Source of the DNA: Desulfobacteraceae bacterium
GTDB lineage: Bacteria > Desulfobacterota > DSM-4660 > Desulfatiglandales > Desulfatiglandaceae
Reading direction: 5' to 3'
Length of the DNA: 10,529 bases
NCBI GenBank assembly: GCA_011042035.1
Contig: DQZA01000034.1
Coordinates: 1-10,529 of the forward strand
Shown: one piece after another, positions 1 through 7,017 of the stretch
How positions within the stretch are numbered: position 1 is the first letter of the stretch
How the letters are laid out: every line of letters begins with the position of its first letter
The notes under the pieces: generated by a model
What the model saw: the letters and a program-made list of their open reading frames with translations, nothing else
Databases searched by the model: none
Told to the model about the DNA's origin: nothing
Program-made: the position numbers and the translations under genes

Positions 1-22
1 CCTCAATGTGAATGTCTTCTTA

Positions 23-1684
23 TCACAAGGAAAAATAAGATACTGAAGTCCGGGGGTTGGACAAACGTGGCCATATAGCACCGTCGATTTGCTCAATAAG
101 CTTGTTCAAAGTGGGAGGATTAATCGCAGATACGGCGATTCCTCCCATTTTTCGCTCCAGCCGGTCCGCTGCCTCGGCGGACAAAAGATCTGCCTTGTTT
201 AAGACAAGGAGTGTGGGGGTGGAATTAAGGTTTAGGTGCGCGAGCACCTTGTTAACTTCTCCTATCTGTTTTTCCATCCTGGGATGCGAGGCGTCAACCA
301 CATGAAGTAGTAAGTCCGCATCATCCAATTCCTCCAAGGTGGCCGCAAATGCATCCAGAAGGTCCCGAGGGAGATCCCGTATGAATCCTACTGTATCTGT
401 GATTATAGCCTCCCGCTCCCTTGGGAAACGGAGTCTTCGACTGGTTGGGTCAAGGGTCTCGAACATTCTATTCCGCGCCTGGACATTGCTGTTGGTTAGG
501 GAATTCAGCAGTGTTGATTTTCCTGCATTTGTGTAACCGACAATGGAAATTACTGGCAGGTTTTTTGCGTTGCGCAGCCGCCTCCGTGTGTGCCTTTGGG
601 CCCTTACCTCCTTGAGTTCTCTCTTTAGACGTGCGATTCTCTCATGCACCCTGCGTCGGTTAATCTCCAGCTTTGTTTCACCGGGCCCCCTTCCACCTAT
701 ACCGCCAGTCAGACGCGACATGGCAGTATTCTTGGTGGCAAGCCTTGGCAAAAGATATTTCAGTTGCGCCAGTTCGACCTGTATCTTTCCTTCGCGGGTC
801 ACAGCTCTGCGCGCAAATATGTCCAGAATAAGTTGACTCCGATCGATAATCTTCAGCTCCGTGAAGTCGGCAAGATTTTTCACCTGGGCCGGTGTTAGCT
901 CATGGTTGAATATCAGTAGATTGGCCCCTTCTTGTAAACACTTCAAGGCAAGGTCAGTAAGCTTCCCCTTCCCAATAAGAAACCTCGGATCTGGTTTTCT
1001 CACCCTTTGAACCACGCGGCCAGCTACCTCTATCTCATCGGAAATTGCAAGTTCTTCAAGTTCGTTCAGCCTCTCCTCTTCTACCCAGCGTTCCCCTGAT
1101 GTCACCCCAACGAGCACAGCCCTGTCCTTGTTATCAACAGATGCCCCTGGCCTGGTGCGGGCAAGCTCCGACTCCAGGGAAAGAATCATTTCCCTGAAAT
1201 CCACACCCAGACGCCCCATGTCAGGGCCAGTGTGCACTGACCATCCTTGGCCCTTGCTATTTATAGGAAGTATGTTGGCATACGTGATGCGCCCAGGGAT
1301 ACCCCCCTCTTTGACCTCAATGCACACCATGAGATCCAAGCGAAGGAGAATAAGGTCAATAAGATCTTCTCTTGTAATGGGCTCGCCATTAAGATGTGTA
1401 TGGACACACCGCAGACCCTTGAGTCGGCCATGGCCCTGTCTGAATCCTGAGAGGTCGGGGATCCAGATCCTTGACTGATCACCTACCACTACATAGGCGA
1501 CACGACCTGTTCTTGTGATGAAGAGTGCTATTTGTCTGTTTAGCTCATTTGATAGGTCTGCCAATTGTCGAGCCAACTCGCGAGATATTATCTCTGAGGC
1601 GGGCACTTTGCGGCGATACAGGCGCTGAAGCCTTTTTTGGTGACTAGCTCTCAAGCCTGTTGTCTTGCCGTATATCTTCTCGAT
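23..1684 (-). CDS. hflX: HflX-family ribosome-associated GTPase
   Basis: GTPase of the HflX family, which binds the 50S subunit and in E. coli splits stalled or heat-damaged ribosomes. Counting from a TTG at 1654, the G1 loop GYTNAGKST is at residues 373-381, the G3 DTVGF at 420-424, the G4 NKAD at 486-489, and a G5-like SAI follows. Before the G domain come the family signature with SRLTGGIGGRGPGETKLE and the glycine-rich IGKGK of the HflX N-domain. The first ~180 residues are an extra N-terminal region, as I recall for long delta-proteobacterial HflX proteins. The start is unusual. Family-like sequence (IEKIYGKTTGLRAS) continues ten codons upstream of the TTG, and GGGGGAG at 1692-1698 lies 7 nt before an ATC at 1682-1684; no ATG/GTG/TTG is available there before an in-frame TGA. 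I therefore place the start at the ATC (553 aa); a conservative start is TTG 1654 (543 aa), which has no visible ribosome binding site. Function is certain, start is not. Confidence 0.95.
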   Translation of the reverse strand: MEKIYGKTTGLRASHQKRLQRLYRRKVPASEIISRELARQLADLSNELNRQIALFITRTGRVAYVVVGDQSRIWIPDLSGFRQGHGRLKGLRCVHTHLNGEPITREDLIDLILLRLDLMVCIEVKEGGIPGRITYANILPINSKGQGWSVHTGPDMGRLGVDFREMILSLESELARTRPGASVDNKDRAVLVGVTSGERWVEEERLNELEELAISDEIEVAGRVVQRVRKPDPRFLIGKGKLTDLALKCLQEGANLLIFNHELTPAQVKNLADFTELKIIDRSQLILDIFARRAVTREGKIQVELAQLKYLLPRLATKNTAMSRLTGGIGGRGPGETKLEINRRRVHERIARLKRELKEVRAQRHTRRRLRNAKNLPVISIVGYTNAGKSTLLNSLTNSNVQARNRMFETLDPTSRRLRFPREREAIITDTVGFIRDLPRDLLDAFAATLEELDDADLLLHVVDASHPRMEKQIGEVNKVLAHLNLNSTPTLLVLNKADLLSAEAADRLERKMGGIAVSAINPPTLNKLIEQIDGAIWPRLSNPRTSVSYFSL

Positions 1685-1766
1685 AGGCGGTCTCCCCCTT
1701 TCGCGGATACTGTGGGGAACTCACTTCCTTATTATTTGTATATGCTGACCCCGATCTTATTTTCTT

Positions 1767-1796
1767 ATTATCTCATGCACCTTATGCTTTAAGCAA
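1767..1796 (-). promoter_or_regulatory. candidate sigma70 promoter for hflX
   Basis: On the minus strand TTGCTT (1791-1796) and GATAAT (1767-1772) are separated by 18 nt. Both are good matches to the -35 and -10 consensus. Transcription would begin near 1760, giving a leader of about 75 nt before the proposed hflX start. It lies in the 134-nt gap after dnaB, where I see no convincing terminator hairpin, so hflX may also be read through from dnaB. Confidence 0.45.
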
Positions 1797-1818
1797 GACA
1801 CATTTTGGGTTGCCGGTT

Positions 1819-3183
1819 TTAGGCCGCTATCTCCTCTTGAATGTAATTGCGGAACCTGGTGATCTCCCTTTGGAAGGTGAGTTTGAAATAACCGGTCGGG
1901 CCGTTTCTCTGTTTCGCCACTATGACCTCAGCAACATTGCGGTTTTCTTCTGTTGTAGGGTGATACACCTCATCTCGATAAATGAACACTATCACATCCG
2001 CATCTTGTTCTATTGCACCGCTTTCCCTCAAATCGGCAAGCTGCGGTCTTTTATTTGGCCTATCCTCAACCTTACGATTAAGCTGAGACAGGGCCAATAC
2101 CGGTACGTTAAGGTCTTTTGCCAATGCCTTGAGGGAACGGGAGATCTCAGAGATCTCCAGTTGTCTTGACTCAGCGGACCTTCGGCCTTGAATAAGTTGA
2201 AGGTAATCCACAACCACAAGGGCCAAGTCCCTTTTTTTCTTGAGACGGCGGCACTTGGCCTTCATCTCCAATACCGTGATGGCCGAGCTGTCATCTATGA
2301 AGATGGGAAGCTCCGAGAGCCGGTTAGCCGAGTGCGTGAGTCTTGCCCAATCGCCATCACGCAAAAACCCTGTCCGGAGCCTCGTAGCATCTATTCCGGC
2401 ATCAAAACCAAGCAATCTGATACCCAGTTGCATTCTGGACATCTCGAGGCTAAAAATGGCCACTCCCTTCCCGGTACGTTCCGCCGCATTATAGCCGATG
2501 TTGAGTGCAAGAGCGGTCTTCCCCATGCTCGGCCTTCCTGCTATAATGACAAGATCACCAGGTTGAAGGCCCGCGGTTATCCTATCAAAGTCATCGAATC
2601 CAGTTGGAACGCCCGTGACGTATCCCTCGCTAGCTGAAACGCTCTCCAATCTCTTGAAGCTGTCCTTCACCACCTCCTGCATACTTTGAAAGCCTTCTTT
2701 AACCCGCTCTTCTGCTATGTCGTAAATGGACTGCTCGGCCAGCTCCAGCAATTCATCCGTATCATGCCATTGCTCGAAGCAAGATTCAGAAATCACCGAA
2801 CACTGGGTAATTAGTTTCCTCCGCACAGAGAAGTCCTTAACGATTTCGGCATGGTGTACTATACCCGCGGAAGTGGACATGGCCTCGGCCAGTGTTGCAA
2901 TATACTCATTGCCTCCGACTTTTTCCAATAGGTTGTTCTCATTGAGGTATTGCGAAAGAGTAATTAAATCTATGGGCTCGTCTTCATTGTAAAGGGCTAT
3001 CATGGCCTCAAACAATACGGCATGGGCCTCTCGATAAAAGTCTTCGGGACAAAGAATGTCTACCACACTATTAAGCGCGTCATTATTGATAAGTATACCG
3101 CCCAAAACTGCTTGTTCAGCCTCATTGTTATGGGGGGGAACCTTCATGATAGGGGTGGGCGTTTTTTGTCTGTTCCCAGTCAT
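1819..3183 (-). CDS. dnaB: Replicative DNA helicase DnaB
   Basis: Hexameric 5'-3' helicase that unwinds DNA at the replication fork and recruits primase. The 454-residue length is normal for the family. The N-terminal domain begins with the typical PPHNNEAEQAVLGGILI (about residues 16-32), followed by the helical linker and a RecA-like C-terminal ATPase domain. Walker A GRPSMGKT is at residues 216-223, and the Walker B aspartate is D326 in VVVDYLQL. The later SQLNRKVEDR and LRESGAIEQDADVI motifs are intact. There is no intein at the Walker A or other usual sites. ATG at 3183 is preceded by an AGAGGA ribosome binding site about 7 nt away. It lies 39 nt behind rplI and is probably the last gene of the rpsF operon. 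The coupling of dnaB to rplI is common in bacteria. Confidence 0.98.
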   Translation of the reverse strand: MTGNRQKTPTPIMKVPPHNNEAEQAVLGGILINNDALNSVVDILCPEDFYREAHAVLFEAMIALYNEDEPIDLITLSQYLNENNLLEKVGGNEYIATLAEAMSTSAGIVHHAEIVKDFSVRRKLITQCSVISESCFEQWHDTDELLELAEQSIYDIAEERVKEGFQSMQEVVKDSFKRLESVSASEGYVTGVPTGFDDFDRITAGLQPGDLVIIAGRPSMGKTALALNIGYNAAERTGKGVAIFSLEMSRMQLGIRLLGFDAGIDATRLRTGFLRDGDWARLTHSANRLSELPIFIDDSSAITVLEMKAKCRRLKKKRDLALVVVDYLQLIQGRRSAESRQLEISEISRSLKALAKDLNVPVLALSQLNRKVEDRPNKRPQLADLRESGAIEQDADVIVFIYRDEVYHPTTEENRNVAEVIVAKQRNGPTGYFKLTFQREITRFRNYIQEEIAA

Positions 3184-3222
3184 ATGCTATCCTCTTCCGC
3201 CCCCAAAGGGGCTGTGTACCAC

Positions 3223-3681
3223 TTATTTTCCTTCAGCTCCTTCTGCTTCCACCTTAACTTTGAGGGTTCCCGTGACCTCAGGATAAATCTTAACCTTGAC
3301 CTCGAACTGTCCCACCTCTTTTATGGGTCTGTCCAACACTATTTTCCTTCTATCAATAACAATTCCCTGTTTTTCCAGTTCCTCTGCAATATCCATAGCA
3401 GTTACTGACCCGTAAAGTTTCCCCTCCTCTCCGGCCTTTTGGACAAAGCACAGATCCACGGATTCCATCTTCTCTCTCAGTTGTTCTGCCTCCTCCTTAG
3501 CCCTCAGCCTCTTGGCTTCTATCTTCTTTCTACGGCTGTCAAGGAACTTAAGGTTTTGTGGCGTGGCCTCAAGGGCATAGCCTTTAGGCAGCAGGTAGTT
3601 TCTGGCATACCCATTTGCTACCTCAAGAATATCTCCCTCAAGCCCCAGTTCATGCATATCTTGCGTTAGAATAATTCTCAT
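3223..3681 (-). CDS. rplI: Large-subunit ribosomal protein bL9
   Basis: Protein bL9 of the 50S subunit, 152 residues, a usual size. It binds 23S rRNA near the L1 stalk and affects frame maintenance. The N-terminal rRNA-binding domain carries the family signature from LGLEGDILEVANGYARNYLLPKGYALEAT (about residues 12-40). A long charged connecting helix rich in K/R/E follows (about 45-75), then the compact C-terminal domain ending in a short acidic/lysine tail. ATG at 3681 follows a full AGGAGG ribosome binding site with 8 nt spacing, one of the strongest in the window. It lies 19 nt downstream of the DUF2232 gene and 39 nt upstream of dnaB. Confidence 0.98.
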   Translation of the reverse strand: MRIILTQDMHELGLEGDILEVANGYARNYLLPKGYALEATPQNLKFLDSRRKKIEAKRLRAKEEAEQLREKMESVDLCFVQKAGEEGKLYGSVTAMDIAEELEKQGIVIDRRKIVLDRPIKEVGQFEVKVKIYPEVTGTLKVKVEAEGAEGK

Positions 3682-3700
3682 GCGATAATCCTCCTATAAC

Positions 3701-4636
3701 TCATGACTCGTTTACTTCAGCCCTCCGAAAGTTTACCCACTGGTCAAACAGGCCTCCAAGAGCAAGCAATACAAGAAAAAATTGCTGAACCGCTATGAAA
3801 AAATACAGGATAACCCTCACCCACATGGGAGCCTTAAATCTATTCAAGAAATAAGAAACAATAGCCATACCTTGAAATAGGTAGACGGCCATGAAGATGA
3901 TAAGAAGGTTCAGCGCAACAAATCTTATACTGTCATTAGGCAAAAATAAAGAGAAACCTGAAAGTATCACTCCCCAGACCAGGTGCTCTGGGGCCTTCCA
4001 CATTACAAGTTCTTTTTTGTCAATAACACTTATTCCCCTGTAATGAAAAAGCCTCCTACCCAGCATCACGTTGATCCATACCACAAGGCCACTCCCCACA
4101 ATCATTAGGGAAGGGTAAATTCGAAGTACGGCATTCCGAACCATATTAGCATAGGCCTTCATCTCTGCTGCCTTTTCAGGAGGCAATCCCATTGACCGAT
4201 AAGCCTCTGGAGACAGCGTCAAGCTTGCACTCAGATAACTTTTAATCATTTGAGTTGGTCCAGTGCCTTCAAGAATAGCCACAATAAAGATCACTGCAAG
4301 GCTAACCCCTACCAAAGCTGTTGTTCCCAGGCCCACGGCCCAGCCGATGCTCAGCCTGTTTTGTAGGGCCCACACCAGGGTGAAGCCAAGCACCCCAAAT
4401 TCCAGACAAAAAAGGCCCAACCTTACCACCCCCCCTACCACGGCGAGCACTAGCAGTATCCCCATCACTATGCACACAAGCTGCAGTGCATAGCGAAAGG
4501 GAAGCCCGAACAGGTAATATATGAAGGGTAGGGGTGTGAGGAGTCCTATAAAAACCCCCACCACCGGAACCACAGCTATTGCTGCCAGAAAGGCGGTCAC
4601 CCAAACCATGCATCCGATGACATCTGCGATTCTCAT
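3701..4636 (-). CDS. DUF2232 (YybS-like) multi-pass membrane protein
   Basis: A 311-residue integral membrane protein. Hydrophobic segments are visible at about residues 10-35, 47-90 (two or more), 95-122, 177-195, 217-235, 240-265 and 275-295, so about eight transmembrane helices. The assignment to DUF2232/YybS rests on this topology and on the position between rpsR and rplI, where such a gene is found in Firmicutes and Desulfobacterota. No catalytic motif is evident and the function is unknown; it may be a membrane component linked to the ribosomal/replication operon only by transcription. The ATG at 4636 has no strong ribosome binding site, and the 69-nt gap after rpsR is the widest inside the operon, so expression relative to the ribosomal proteins may be low. 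Confidence 0.8.
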   Translation of the reverse strand: MRIADVIGCMVWVTAFLAAIAVVPVVGVFIGLLTPLPFIYYLFGLPFRYALQLVCIVMGILLVLAVVGGVVRLGLFCLEFGVLGFTLVWALQNRLSIGWAVGLGTTALVGVSLAVIFIVAILEGTGPTQMIKSYLSASLTLSPEAYRSMGLPPEKAAEMKAYANMVRNAVLRIYPSLMIVGSGLVVWINVMLGRRLFHYRGISVIDKKELVMWKAPEHLVWGVILSGFSLFLPNDSIRFVALNLLIIFMAVYLFQGMAIVSYFLNRFKAPMWVRVILYFFIAVQQFFLVLLALGGLFDQWVNFRRAEVNES

Positions 4637-4705
4637 AGGCTTGCCAATAAAGGCAGAACCTCGGTTTTCCGAAGGTTAAGTCTGCCGGGGTCCTCGCGAG
4701 GTGGG

Positions 4706-4951
4706 CTATCTCACGACAGAGGTGGTAAAGGGCAACAGCGCCATTATCCTGGCCCTCTTTATGGCCAGTGTCAACATGCGCTGATGTTTAGCGCAATTTC
4801 CCGAAATTCGTCTAGGGATTATCTTACCTCGCTCTGTGGTAAACATCCTTAAGGTTCGGGGATCCTTGTAATCTATTTTCAAGCTACTATCGGCGCAGAA
4901 CTTACAAATTTTCCTTCTGTGGTATGTCCTTCTGGTCCTGTTATACGCCAT
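4706..4951 (-). CDS. rpsR: Small-subunit ribosomal protein bS18, zinc-binding (C+) form
   Basis: Protein bS18, which pairs with bS6 on the platform of the 30S subunit. I start it at the ATG at 4951 (81 aa, beginning MAYNRTRRTYHRRK). An AGGAGG-type site lies just upstream, inside the last codons of rpsF, whose stop codon ends 1 nt before this ATG. A longer reading from 4978 would overlap rpsF and adds nine unlikely residues. The protein carries C16-K-F-C19 and C53-A-K-H56, four likely zinc ligands. This is the C+ form of S18, as opposed to the cysteine-free form of many bacteria. The conserved RRISGNCAKHQR and C-terminal IKRARIMALLPF are present. The tight junction with rpsF suggests translational coupling, matching the S6:S18 heterodimer. 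Confidence 0.97.
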   Translation of the reverse strand: MAYNRTRRTYHRRKICKFCADSSLKIDYKDPRTLRMFTTERGKIIPRRISGNCAKHQRMLTLAIKRARIMALLPFTTSVVR

Positions 4952-4952
4952 G

Positions 4953-5363
4953 CTATGCCCCCTCCTTTGGCTGTTCAACTACTTCGCCACCGGCCTCGGT
5001 CTCATCAACGGGCTTTTCCTCGGTTTCCGCTGCCTCCTGGGGCGCAAATTCTCTTTTCAGCTCCTCAGGATCTGCCTTATCTCGTAGCTTAATAGTTTGA
5101 TACTTCATCACCCTGTCATCCAGCCGCAAATCTCTTTCCAGTAAAAAGGTGATACCAGGAGGGCCACAGTATTGAAGCAGAACATAAAATCCTTTGTCGA
5201 ATTTCCTGACTTGGTAGGCTAGATCCTTCTTGCCCCACTCATCTGCGCGGATGATCACTCCGCCGTTCTTTTCCACAATACCATTAAATTTTTCAAGTAC
5301 GGCCTTGTAATCATCTTGAGACAATTCGGGCGTTAAAAGATAAAGAGTTTCATAAAACCTCAT
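4953..5363 (-). CDS. rpsF: Small-subunit ribosomal protein bS6
   Basis: Protein bS6, the partner of bS18 in the 30S platform. The start at 5363 gives MRFYETLYLLTPELS, the normal bS6 N-terminus, with AGGAG 6 nt upstream; the open frame extends 25 codons further but those lie in the leader. The fold is complete: the first strand MRFYETLYLL, the GVIIRADEWGKKDLAYQV region (about residues 32-50), and GFYVLLQYCGPPG followed by the LERDLRLDDRVMKYQTIKL helix/strand. An acidic tail rich in E, P and A (about residues 110-136) follows, making this 136 aa and longer than the ~100-residue core. Such tails are known in bS6; in E. coli the tail is extended by post-translational glutamate addition. It is the first gene of the operon. 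Confidence 0.97.
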   Translation of the reverse strand: MRFYETLYLLTPELSQDDYKAVLEKFNGIVEKNGGVIIRADEWGKKDLAYQVRKFDKGFYVLLQYCGPPGITFLLERDLRLDDRVMKYQTIKLRDKADPEELKREFAPQEAAETEEKPVDETEAGGEVVEQPKEGA

Positions 5364-5390
5364 CACATTCTCCTTTCGGACTAAAGATTG

Positions 5391-5436
5391 GTCCCACCCC
5401 TTCATATGCCACTTATTGGGCCATACAAGGTGGAAC
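5391..5436 (-). promoter_or_regulatory. structured 5' leader of rpsF, possible autoregulatory element
   Basis: In the untranslated leader before rpsF, GUUCCACC (5436 to 5429) can pair with GGUGGGAC (5398 to 5391). Inside the loop, UAUGGCC can pair with GGCAUA with one bulged G. This gives a two-tier hairpin ending about 28 nt before the start codon. Leaders of rpsF in many bacteria carry an S6:S18-binding hairpin used for feedback control. I do not see the conserved CCG bulge of that motif clearly, so the identity is inferred from position only. Confidence 0.35.
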
Positions 5437-5458
5437 AAGGAGTATTTTAAACTTTTCT

Positions 5459-5486
5459 AGTTTATCTACTCATAGATAAATGTCAA
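5459..5486 (-). promoter_or_regulatory. promoter of the rpsF-rpsR-DUF2232-rplI-dnaB operon
   Basis: A perfect -35 box TTGACA (minus strand, 5486-5481) is followed after 16 nt by TAAACT (5464-5459), a four-of-six match to the -10 consensus. The start of transcription would be near 5452, leaving a leader of about 90 nt before rpsF. The -35 box lies in one arm of an inverted repeat whose other arm holds the -35 box of the opposing gene. Confidence 0.6.
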
Positions 5487-5520
5487 GGAAAATGCACTCC
5501 CAAGCTTCCTTCCTTGACAT
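5480..5520. repeat. inverted repeat joining two divergent -35 boxes
   Basis: ATGTCAAGGA at 5480-5489 and TCCTTGACAT at 5511-5520 are exact inverted copies separated by 21 nt. Each arm contains a perfect TTGACA -35 box reading outward, one toward rpsF and one toward the phosphatase gene. The symmetry may simply reflect two consensus promoters back to back, or it may be a binding site for a dimeric regulator. Confidence 0.6.
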
Positions 5521-5542
5521 TGTCTCCTCGGGGCCCTAAGTA
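5514..5542 (+). promoter_or_regulatory. promoter of the inositol monophosphatase family gene
   Basis: Plus-strand TTGACA (5514-5519) is followed after 17 nt by TAAGTA (5537-5542), which overlaps a TATATT three nt further on. Transcription would start near 5550, about 40 nt before the ATG at 5592. Confidence 0.55.
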
Positions 5543-5591
5543 TATTCGATCACACAATACTTCGCAACATTTACCATTACGGAGGCCCATA

Positions 5592-6368
5592 ATGTGGGAA
5601 AAAGAACTGCATATCGCCACAACGGCGGCCAAGGCGGCAGGGGCCATCTTGAATGAAAGGTTCGGGAATGTAAGACATATTGTGAAAAAGGGAGAAATCG
5701 ATCTTGTAACCGAGGCTGACCTGAAGTCAGAATCACTCATCTTGGAAATCTTAACCAAGCACTTTCCTCAAGACAATATCCTGTCTGAGGAAAAGGGCAA
5801 TCAAGACCATGATTCGGCCAGAACATGGCTCGTGGATCCGCTTGATGGTACAACAAACTTTGCCCACGGATTTCCATTTTATTGCGTCTCAATAGCCTTG
5901 CAGGCAGGGCAAGAACTGGTCGTGGGTGCAGTTTACAATCCATATATGAAGGAACTCTTTCAAGCAGCGTCAGGCAAGGGGGCCAGCTTAAATGGCGAAC
6001 CTATCCATTGTTCCCAAACAAAAGCCATAGGAGAAGCCCTTCTCGGCACTGGTTTTCCCTATGACATTCACCAGAGGTCAGAAGAGGTACTGGACCTGTT
6101 CCGCAGAATGGTGCTTGTGGCCCAAGGCGTGCGGCGGGCAGGATCAGCAGCCCTTGATTTGTGCTATGTGGCAGCAGGTAGGCTTGACGGCTTTTGGGAG
6201 CAATCCTTGAAACCATGGGATACCGCTGCTGGAAGCGTGATATTAAAGGAAGCAGGTGGAGTTCTAAGCACTTACGACGGAAGTCAATATAGCCCTTATG
6301 AAAACACCATAGTAGGCTCAAATCCTCACATTTATAACGAAATGATGTCCATAATAAGGGGAGCATAG
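5592..6368 (+). CDS. Inositol monophosphatase family protein (SuhB-like)
   Basis: Mg2+-dependent, Li+-sensitive phosphatase of the inositol monophosphatase superfamily, 258 residues. Metal-site residues are visible: E66/E67 in LSEEKG, D82 and D85 in the signature W79-LVDPLDGTTN, and W209-D210 in the C-terminal motif PWDTAAG. These are the motifs needed to hydrolyse phosphate from inositol-1-phosphate, a related sugar phosphate or a nucleotide bisphosphate; sequence alone does not fix the substrate. SuhB of this family also acts in ribosomal RNA antitermination in E. coli, so its place opposite a ribosomal operon is suggestive but not proof. The ATG at 5592 has GGAGG 6 nt upstream. A longer reading from 5514 would begin inside the -35 box and is rejected. 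It is the only plus-strand gene and converges on yggU with an 8-nt gap. Confidence 0.95.
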   Translation: MWEKELHIATTAAKAAGAILNERFGNVRHIVKKGEIDLVTEADLKSESLILEILTKHFPQDNILSEEKGNQDHDSARTWLVDPLDGTTNFAHGFPFYCVSIALQAGQELVVGAVYNPYMKELFQAASGKGASLNGEPIHCSQTKAIGEALLGTGFPYDIHQRSEEVLDLFRRMVLVAQGVRRAGSAALDLCYVAAGRLDGFWEQSLKPWDTAAGSVILKEAGGVLSTYDGSQYSPYENTIVGSNPHIYNEMMSIIRGA

Positions 6369-6376
6369 AGCCACAT

Positions 6377-6661
6377 CTAGGTTTTTGACAGTATGCGGGC
6401 TACTGATTTATCGTCAATCCCTTCTATTAACACGGTCTTTATCCTAGCGTTTTCTCCGGTGCTGATTTGAACATCGCTTTTTCGAACCCCTAATATCTTG
6501 GCGATGAATTCCTTCAAGGCCTTGTTGGCCTTTCCCTTTACTGGCTGGGCGGCTATTTTGATCTTATAGGCCCCGTCAACCACTCCCATAATCTGATTCC
6601 TGGACGCACCTGGAATCACTCTCACCCTAATCTGAACCCTAGGATGCTGTGTTGATGGCAT
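6377..6661 (-). CDS. yggU: DUF167 / YggU family protein
   Basis: A 94-residue protein of the DUF167 (YggU) family, a small alpha/beta fold of unknown biochemical role. The family pattern is clear: VRVIPGASRNQI near the N-terminus, KIKIAAQPVKGKANKALKEFIAKILGV in the middle (about residues 33-59), then QISTGENARIKTVLIEG. It lies 17 nt downstream of yggT. The yggT-yggU pair is widespread in Proteobacteria and often follows proC or a PLP-homeostasis gene, neither of which is here. The ATG at 6661 has only a weak AAGGG site. It ends 8 nt from the stop of the convergent phosphatase gene; I see no strong bidirectional terminator in that short gap. Confidence 0.95.
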   Translation of the reverse strand: MPSTQHPRVQIRVRVIPGASRNQIMGVVDGAYKIKIAAQPVKGKANKALKEFIAKILGVRKSDVQISTGENARIKTVLIEGIDDKSVARILSKT

Positions 6662-6678
6662 GTTTACCCTTGAAACAT

Positions 6679-6981
6679 CTAAGTGGCCAGCCTTGCCGCT
6701 ATCTGGTACAGGGTCTTGACCAAGAAACTCTGAAGAAAAATTATTGCTAAGATGGCAATTATGGGCGAGAAATCCAGGCCGCCGATATTTATTGGCAGCC
6801 TTCTTCTTATGGGGTACAGCACTGGCTCTGTTACTGAATGTAAAAATCTCACAATTGGATTGAAGGGATCTGGGCTAACCCATGAAATAACAGCCCTCCC
6901 TATGATAATCCACATGTATAAGCTGAGCGCTATATCTAGAATCTTCGCTATTGCCACTAACAGATTAGAAAATACAAACAT
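6679..6981 (-). CDS. yggT: YggT family membrane protein
   Basis: A small inner-membrane protein of the YggT family (related to plastid CCB3/YlmG), 100 residues from the ATG at 6981. That ATG has AGAGGTG six nt upstream; the GTG three codons earlier (6990) would overlap its own ribosome binding site. A hydrophobic helix at about residues 6-32 is followed by the family motif ISWVSPDPFNPIVRFLHSVTEPVLYPIRRRLP, the conserved GLDFSPIIAIL and a second helix (about 66-90). One copy of the two-helix unit is present, whereas E. coli YggT has two. Members are linked to membrane organisation, cell division or osmotic response, but no reaction is established. It lies between the Rossmann protein gene and yggU, probably in one transcript. 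Confidence 0.95.
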   Translation of the reverse strand: MFVFSNLLVAIAKILDIALSLYMWIIIGRAVISWVSPDPFNPIVRFLHSVTEPVLYPIRRRLPINIGGLDFSPIIAILAIIFLQSFLVKTLYQIAARLAT

Positions 6982-7017
6982 ACCTTTCACCTCTGAACGA
7001 TCATTGTGATGATCCCT

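Noticed and set aside
1819..3183. Possible intein or insertion in dnaB, a common intein host
   Set aside because: All helicase motifs are continuous and the length of 454 residues is normal.
4302..4613. A 103-codon frame inside the DUF2232 gene
   Set aside because: It is a shifted reading of the membrane protein gene on the same strand, rich in Gly/Arg/Ser, with no ribosome binding site of note.
5391..5436. Firm assignment as the S6:S18-binding leader motif
   Set aside because: The diagnostic CCG bulge is not clear, so it is listed only as a structured leader.
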